Source: JADJQU01 sp035490315
Lineage (GTDB): Bacteria > Planctomycetota > UBA1135 > GCA-002686595
Direction: 5' to 3'
Assembly (NCBI GenBank): GCA_035490315.1
Contig: DATHET010000120.1
Span: forward strand, 1-16,922
Length of the DNA: 16,922 nt
The position numbers and the translations under genes are program-made. Below are positions 13,149-16,922 of this stretch, in pieces (position 1 is the stretch's first letter; each line of letters opens with the position of its first letter). The notes under the pieces are model-generated. The model saw nothing but the letters and a program-made list of their open reading frames with translations, did not search any database and was not told where the DNA came from.

Positions 13149-14357
13149 ATGGTCCATCAGATCGTCGAGCTCTCCGGCCACCTGATCGACTCCGACATCC
13201 TGCGCAAGACCTTCGCTCGCATCGTCGAGGAGGGCGGGGAGTTCGAGGTGCTCGACTTCCAGATCGGCAAGACCAACGACGAGCCCTCCGCCGCGCGGAT
13301 CCTCGTGCGCGCCGGCGATCCGCACCGCCTCGATCGGATCCTCGAGAGCCTGTCCTACCTCGGCGCTTCCGCGGACGTCGCCGACGCGCGCTTCGCTCCC
13401 GCCGAGAGCGACGGAATCCTGCCCGACGACTTCTACTCCACGACGAACTTCGAGACGTTCGTGCGCACCGAAGGCAGCTGGCAGAAGGTCCGCGGCCAGA
13501 AAATGGATTGCGCCCTGGTGCTGCGCGAGGGCGGGCCGACCTGCGTCAAGCAACGCCTGGTGAGGCGCGGCGAGATGGTCCTCTTGCGCGGCTCTGGCCT
13601 GCGCGTCGTGCCGCCCCAGCGCAGCCGCGGCTACTCGGTCTTCGGCTTCATGTCGAACGACGTGTCGTCCGAGGTCAACAAGGGCATCGCGATCGCTGGC
13701 ATCGCGCGCGAGATGAAAGCCTTGCGCCAGCAGGGCTCCAAGATCGCGCTCGTCGCGGGCCCGGCGATCGTCCACTCCGGCGGTGACGCGGCCCTGGGCA
13801 GGCTGGTCCGCGCGGGCTGGATCCACGTGCTGCTCAGCGGCAACGCCTTCGCGACCCACGACCTCGAGAAGGCGATCCTGAAGACCTCGCTCGGCGTGTG
13901 CCAGCTCTCCGGCCGGGCCGTCGAGGGCGGCAACCGCAACCACCTCTTCGCGATCAACGCGGTCAACCGCGCCGGCGGCATCCGCGCGGCCGTGGAGTCC
14001 GGCCTGGTCGAGCGCGGCGTCATGTTCGAGATCGTGCGCGCCGGCGTCCCCTTCGTCCTCGCGGGCTCGATCCGCGACGACGGGCCCTTGAAGGACGTGA
14101 TCACCGACGTTCTCGAAGCCCAGCTCGCCTACGCCGCGGCGCTGGAGGGCTGCGGCATGTGCCTGATGCTGGCCTCGTCCCTGCACTCGATCGCGGTCGG
14201 CAATCTGCTGCCGGCCAGCGTCAAGACCGTCTGCGTCGACATGACCGAGAGCCTGCCGACGAAGCTGGCCAACCGCGGGACTCTGCACGCCGTCGGGCTG
14301 GTGACCGACGTGGGTTTCTTCCTCGAGCGGCTCGAGCAGGAGCTCGTGGGACGCTGA
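13149..14357 (+). CDS. Archaeal-type ornithine cyclodeaminase / LOR-SDH-domain protein (TIGR00300 family)
   Basis: A 402-residue protein. The N-terminal domain (about 1-120) contains ELSGHLIDS, IVEEGGEFEVLDFQIG, DPSAAR-like and LPDDFYSTTN, the pattern of the LOR/SDH bifunctional-enzyme conserved region. The C-terminal part is a Rossmann-type domain with FGFMSNDVSSE, IALVAGPAIVHSGG (199-212), SGNAFATHD (230-238), TSLGV, EGGNRNHL, PFVLAGSIRDDGPL (301-314), DVITDV, LHSIAVGNLLPASVKTVCVD (345-364) and LVTDVGFF. This is the family of archaeal NAD-dependent ornithine cyclodeaminase and of the C-terminal region of the cyanobacterial ArgZ/AgrE enzymes. The known reaction turns ornithine into proline plus ammonia. 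It is unrelated to the common mu-crystallin-type bacterial enzyme. It lies 4 bp after gmk, so it is co-transcribed with core genes. Activity in this organism is inferred from family membership. Confidence 0.85.
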   Translation: MVHQIVELSGHLIDSDILRKTFARIVEEGGEFEVLDFQIGKTNDEPSAARILVRAGDPHRLDRILESLSYLGASADVADARFAPAESDGILPDDFYSTTNFETFVRTEGSWQKVRGQKMDCALVLREGGPTCVKQRLVRRGEMVLLRGSGLRVVPPQRSRGYSVFGFMSNDVSSEVNKGIAIAGIAREMKALRQQGSKIALVAGPAIVHSGGDAALGRLVRAGWIHVLLSGNAFATHDLEKAILKTSLGVCQLSGRAVEGGNRNHLFAINAVNRAGGIRAAVESGLVERGVMFEIVRAGVPFVLAGSIRDDGPLKDVITDVLEAQLAYAAALEGCGMCLMLASSLHSIAVGNLLPASVKTVCVDMTESLPTKLANRGTLHAVGLVTDVGFFLERLEQELVGR

Positions 14358-14368
14358 ATCCGCCCCGT

Positions 14369-14419
14369 CTCGAGGCGCAGCCGGAAAGCATCAGCGCGGC
14401 CAGGGCCTGCTCGAGGCGC
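14369..14419 (+). repeat. Pair of 10 bp direct repeats CTCGAGGCGC
   Basis: CTCGAGGCGC occurs at 14369-14378 and 14410-14419 in the 96 bp gap before coaC, 41 bp apart start to start. It could be a regulatory site pair or chance in GC-rich DNA. Confidence 0.3.
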
Positions 14420-14439
14420 GCCCCGGCCCTCCGGTTGTC

Positions 14440-14453
14440 TATAAAAGGGGGGC
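14440..14453 (+). promoter_or_regulatory. TATAAAA/AGGGGGG element in front of coaC
   Basis: TATAAAAGGGGGGC directly precedes the coaC ATG in a 96 bp gap, the longest inside the right-hand block. The G-rich part is a likely Shine-Dalgarno site. TATAAA could be a -10 box of an internal promoter, but its distance of 8 nt from the ATG would leave almost no leader, so the ribosome-binding reading is safer. Confidence 0.45.
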
Positions 14454-14996
14454 ATGGCGAACATCCTGCTTGGCTGCGGCGCCTCCGTGGCGATCTACAA
14501 GGCCTGCGACCTGGCGAGCAAGCTGGTCCAGGCCGGGCACACGGTGCGCACGGTCCTGACGCCGACCGCCGCCGAGCTGATCTCGCCCCAGCTCTTCGAG
14601 GCGGTCACCGGCGAGTCCGCCTCGGTCAGCGAGTACGGTCCGGGACGGCGCGGCGCCATGGATCACATCCAGCTCGGCGCCTGGGCCGAGCTGATCCTCG
14701 TCGCGCCGGCGAGCGCCGACCTGATCGCCCGCCTGGCCCACGGCATGGCGGGGGACCTGGTCACCACCGCGATCCTGGCCTGCCCGGGGAAGCGTCCGCG
14801 CCTGGTCGCTCCCGCGATGAACCCTCACATGCTGGCCCAGCCCGCCATGCAGCGGAATCTGGAGCTCCTGCGCCGCGACGGATGGACGGTGATCGAGCCC
14901 GATTCCGGCCACATGGCCTGCGGCGACGACGGAAAAGGCCGCCTGCCCGAGACCGCAGCCCTGCTCACGCGGGTCGCGGAGCTCTTGAAAGCATGA
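14454..14996 (+). CDS. coaC: Phosphopantothenoylcysteine decarboxylase (stand-alone CoaC)
   Basis: A 180-residue FMN-dependent flavoprotein that decarboxylates 4'-phosphopantothenoylcysteine to 4'-phosphopantetheine in CoA synthesis. It has the N-terminal flavin-binding GCGASVAIYK (7-16), the catalytic-region DHIQLGAWAELILVAPASA (70-88) with H71, the substrate-binding PAMN (120-123), and the clamp ACGDDGKGRLPE (155-166) with C156. In most bacteria this is the N-terminal half of a fused CoaBC (Dfp) protein of about 400 residues. Here it ends in its own stop codon, which overlaps the ATG of coaB as ATGA. Both domains are intact, so this is a true split and not a frameshifted fusion. The ATG is preceded by a strong purine-rich ribosome binding tract. 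Confidence 0.93.
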   Translation: MANILLGCGASVAIYKACDLASKLVQAGHTVRTVLTPTAAELISPQLFEAVTGESASVSEYGPGRRGAMDHIQLGAWAELILVAPASADLIARLAHGMAGDLVTTAILACPGKRPRLVAPAMNPHMLAQPAMQRNLELLRRDGWTVIEPDSGHMACGDDGKGRLPETAALLTRVAELLKA

Positions 14997-15670
14997 GCGC
15001 GCCTCGCGCTCGAGCTGCCAAGCGCGCCACCCGCCTGTCCGCCGTCGTCACGGCCGGCCCGACGCGCGAGTACGTCGATCCGGTGCGCTATCTGTCCAAC
15101 GAGTCGAGCGGCCGGATGGGTTTTGCCATCGCGTCGGCCCTCGCGCGACGCGGCGCAAGGGTGACCTTGATCGCCGGACCGGTCTCGCTCGCCACGCCGA
15201 GCGGCGTCGAGCGCATCGACGTCACCAGCGCCAGGGACATGCACGCGGCGGTTGCCAAGGCCTTCCGCAACGCTGACGCATTGGTCATGTCCGCGGCTGT
15301 CGCCGACTGGCGACCGGCGCGAAAGCTCGCTGGAAAGTGGCGCAAGAAAGACGGCGGAGCGAAGACCGCGCGCTTGGACTTGACTCGCAACCCAGATATT
15401 CTCGCCAGCGTCGCGCGGGGCAAGGGCGAGCGGCTCGTGGTGGGCTTCGCACTGGAAACTGGCGACGGTGAACGGCGCGCGCAGGCAAAACTGCGCCGCA
15501 AGAACCTGGACTACATCGTTCTCAATGACGAGAGTGCGCTCAACGCGATCCGTTCGAGCGCCACGATTCTCGGGCGGGACGGCTCGCGTCAGGGGTTGGC
15601 CCGACGCTCCAAAGAGGACATCGCCGAAGTCCTCGCGGAGTTGGTGATCGACAAGGCGCGCCTTCACTAG
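14993..15670 (+). CDS. coaB: Phosphopantothenate--cysteine ligase (stand-alone CoaB)
   Basis: A 225-residue enzyme that couples 4'-phosphopantothenate to cysteine using a nucleotide triphosphate, the step before CoaC. Diagnostic parts are VVTAGPTREYVDPVRYLSNE plus SSGRMGFAIA (18-46), SAAVADWRP (100-108), NPDIL (133-137), VVGFALET (149-156), and KLRRKNLDYIVLND (166-179), which holds the conserved Lys and Asn of the acyl-adenylate site. The first 12 residues are basic and not part of the fold. The start is ATG 14993, which overlaps the coaC stop by 4 bp; the same frame is open far upstream but has no family match there. Translational coupling should give balanced amounts of the two partners. 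Confidence 0.93.
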   Translation: MSAPRARAAKRATRLSAVVTAGPTREYVDPVRYLSNESSGRMGFAIASALARRGARVTLIAGPVSLATPSGVERIDVTSARDMHAAVAKAFRNADALVMSAAVADWRPARKLAGKWRKKDGGAKTARLDLTRNPDILASVARGKGERLVVGFALETGDGERRAQAKLRRKNLDYIVLNDESALNAIRSSATILGRDGSRQGLARRSKEDIAEVLAELVIDKARLH

Positions 15671-15671
15671 C

Positions 15672-15698
15672 GCGCCGGCGCCGGCCCGAGGTCGGCGC
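15672..15698 (+). other. GC-rich hairpin between coaB and ftsK
   Basis: GCGCCGGC (15672-15679) can pair with GTCGGCGC (15691-15698) over eight positions with one wobble. No T-tract follows, so it is not a standard terminator. It could slow read-through or protect the upstream mRNA end. The 48 bp gap also carries GGAG five bases before the ftsK ATG. Confidence 0.35.
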
Positions 15699-15718
15699 TC
15701 TCGGCGGCTGGAGAATTC

Positions 15719-16922
15719 ATGGCTCGATCGGCAACGCGCAAGCGTTCCACGGCAGACGAGGGAGGACGGTCCGACGCGGGCTTCATGTCGCGCCTGGGCT
15801 CGCTCGTCAAGAGCCTGTTCGTCGCCGAGGACGCGGAGCCTTCGCAGCACGCGCGCGAAGTGGTCGGGATCCTGATGATCTTCGGCTCGCTGTGGCTCAC
15901 GATCTCGATGCTGAGCTACGACGCCAACGGCGCCCGGTCGAACTGGGGCGGACAGCTCGGCTACTACCTCGCGCACGCGGCTTACATCATCGCGGGCGCG
16001 GCCGGTCTGATCTTCGCGTTCCTCGGATTCGCCTGGGGGCTGGTGCTGGTCACGCGCAACTCGGTTCCCAAGGCTCCGCTGCGGATCGTCGCCGCGATCT
16101 CCTTCGCGTTGAGCCTGGCCTTCCTGCTGCACATGGCCCTGGGCAGCGACGACATCAAGCAGAGCGCCAGCGGCCAGCTGCCCTACGGGCCGGGCGGTTG
16201 GCTGGCGGCGATCGCGACGCAGGCGCTGGAGCTGAAGCTCGGTGGCCCGGGGCTGTGGCTCGTGATGATCGCGCTGACCATCGTCTCGTTCATGCTCGCG
16301 ACCAACATGGCCTTCTACCCGATGCTGGTCGAGCTGCACGACTGGGCAGCGGCGCGGCGCGAGGAGCGCGGCGAGTCCTTCGCGCGCGCATCGCTCACCT
16401 GGGTGGGCAACATGTTCCTCAGCCTGTGGGATTTCCTGCGCGGCGCCCGGCTCGGCGAGAGCGCGCTCACCCAGGGCACTCAGGGCACACTGATGCTCGC
16501 GGGCAACACGCTCGAAGCCGAGGCGCCGACCAGCGCCGCTCGTCGCGTCAAGCCAGAGCCCGCGAAGATCATCGAAGCCGAGCGCATCGCGCCTGCCGCG
16601 GCGATCGATGACGACGAGGATCTGCGGCCCGCCGCGGCGAGCTTCGCCGATTCCGACGAAGCGGAGGATGACGACGAGGACTCGATCGCCGTCCACGCGG
16701 CCACCGAGGACGAGATCGTCGACGAGGACGCGGACTTCGATGCCGACGCCGAGGACGCCGAGGAAATTCCGCGCGAGCACGACAGCGAAGACGAGGACGA
16801 CGACGTCTCGATCCAGCCTGTTTCGCCGCGTTTGACGCCGAAAGGTGAGATCAAGGCCACTCAGCGCGGGCTGGTGCGCGAGCTGCCTTTCGAGCCGCCG
16901 GTCCCGCCGCCGGGCGAGTGGC
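15719..16922 (+). CDS. ftsK: DNA translocase FtsK/SpoIIIE family, N-terminal membrane and linker part (cut by window end)
   Basis: The frame starts at ATG 15719, five bases after a GGAG ribosome binding site, and stays open to the window end: 401 residues with no stop. After a basic N-terminus (1-45) there are four hydrophobic segments at about 47-66, 84-112, 121-140 and 177-198. These include a LSYDANGARSNWGG loop after TM1, as in the 4-TM domain that anchors FtsK at the division septum. An Ala/Glu/Asp-rich linker follows, very acidic at about 296-362 with several DDDE/DEDD clusters. The end LVRELPFEPPVPPPGEW resembles the YxLPPxxLL-like stretch that leads into the motor domain. The ATPase and gamma domains, expected to add several hundred residues, lie beyond the edge. 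Predicted role: pumping chromosome ends through the closing septum and aiding dimer resolution. Assigned from topology and linker, without the motor in view. Confidence 0.75.
   Translation, partial: MARSATRKRSTADEGGRSDAGFMSRLGSLVKSLFVAEDAEPSQHAREVVGILMIFGSLWLTISMLSYDANGARSNWGGQLGYYLAHAAYIIAGAAGLIFAFLGFAWGLVLVTRNSVPKAPLRIVAAISFALSLAFLLHMALGSDDIKQSASGQLPYGPGGWLAAIATQALELKLGGPGLWLVMIALTIVSFMLATNMAFYPMLVELHDWAAARREERGESFARASLTWVGNMFLSLWDFLRGARLGESALTQGTQGTLMLAGNTLEAEAPTSAARRVKPEPAKIIEAERIAPAAAIDDDEDLRPAAASFADSDEAEDDDEDSIAVHAATEDEIVDEDADFDADAEDAEEIPREHDSEDEDDDVSIQPVSPRLTPKGEIKATQRGLVRELPFEPPVPPPGEW

Noticed and set aside
13898..14992. Upstream extension of the coaB frame through ornithine cyclodeaminase and coaC
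   Set aside because: Only the part from 14993 matches CoaB. The earlier part is a frame-shifted shadow of two clear genes.
14454..15670. coaC/coaB as a frameshifted coaBC pseudogene
   Set aside because: Both halves have complete motifs, and the ATGA overlap supplies a proper start, so a natural split is more likely.
14825..16780. 651-codon open frame on the minus strand
   Set aside because: Antisense to coaC, coaB and ftsK, which all have clear family motifs. The translation is Arg/Gly/Glu-rich without domains.

Overview
This is a GC-rich (clearly above 60 percent by eye), gene-dense bacterial chromosome segment. It holds 14 protein genes, of which the first and last are cut by the window edges. 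There is no sign of mobile elements, CRISPR arrays, rRNA or tRNA. The mix suggests Planctomycetota, as inference only: a sulfatase-modifying-factor-like C-terminus facing an ECF-like sigma factor, large secreted HEAT-repeat proteins with Pro-rich N-termini, a Thermus-type pyrE, an archaeal-type ornithine cyclodeaminase, and a tpiA-secG-yicC-gmk-coaC-coaB run. No single gene proves the phylum.

Left part (1-8716), the less conserved side. The tail of an FGE/SUMF1-like gene (2-169, +) converges on an ECF-type sigma factor (173-769, -) with only 3 bp between the stop codons. A 230 bp divergent spacer follows. Next come two tandem, clearly paralogous genes for exported HEAT-repeat proteins (1000-3222 and 3381-5522, +). 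They share an MKH signal-peptide start, a W..WW....DRF module, an alpha-solenoid and a (L/F)DG(L/V)LDLE C-terminus. A strong hairpin terminator (about 5538-5604) separates the second paralogue from a convergent two-gene unit on the minus strand: a membrane-anchored protein with three carboxypeptidase-regulatory-like beta-sandwich repeats (8716-7697), then a GT-C-like polytopic glycosyltransferase (7687-5687).

Right part (8887-16922), a long co-directional block of core genes with 4 bp overlaps or very small gaps: type I-beta DAHP synthase (aroF), triosephosphate isomerase (tpiA), secG, Thermus-type pyrE, the YicC RNase, guanylate kinase (gmk), an archaeal-type ornithine cyclodeaminase (LOR/SDH family), separate coaC and coaB, and the N-terminal membrane and linker part of ftsK, which runs off the window. 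The block joins central metabolism (glycolysis, shikimate, pyrimidine, purine, CoA) with protein export and chromosome partitioning. Only the 96 bp gap before coaC and the 48 bp gap before ftsK leave room for internal promoters.

No wholly new multi-gene system is visible. The features most worth a second look are the tandem HEAT-repeat exported paralogues, the archaeal-type ornithine cyclodeaminase inside a nucleotide/CoA operon, mutually exclusive hairpins at the convergent junction, a 14 bp palindrome covering a start codon, and a recurring GTTAGA(A/C)T promoter-like box, one copy of which would make the sigma-factor mRNA leaderless.
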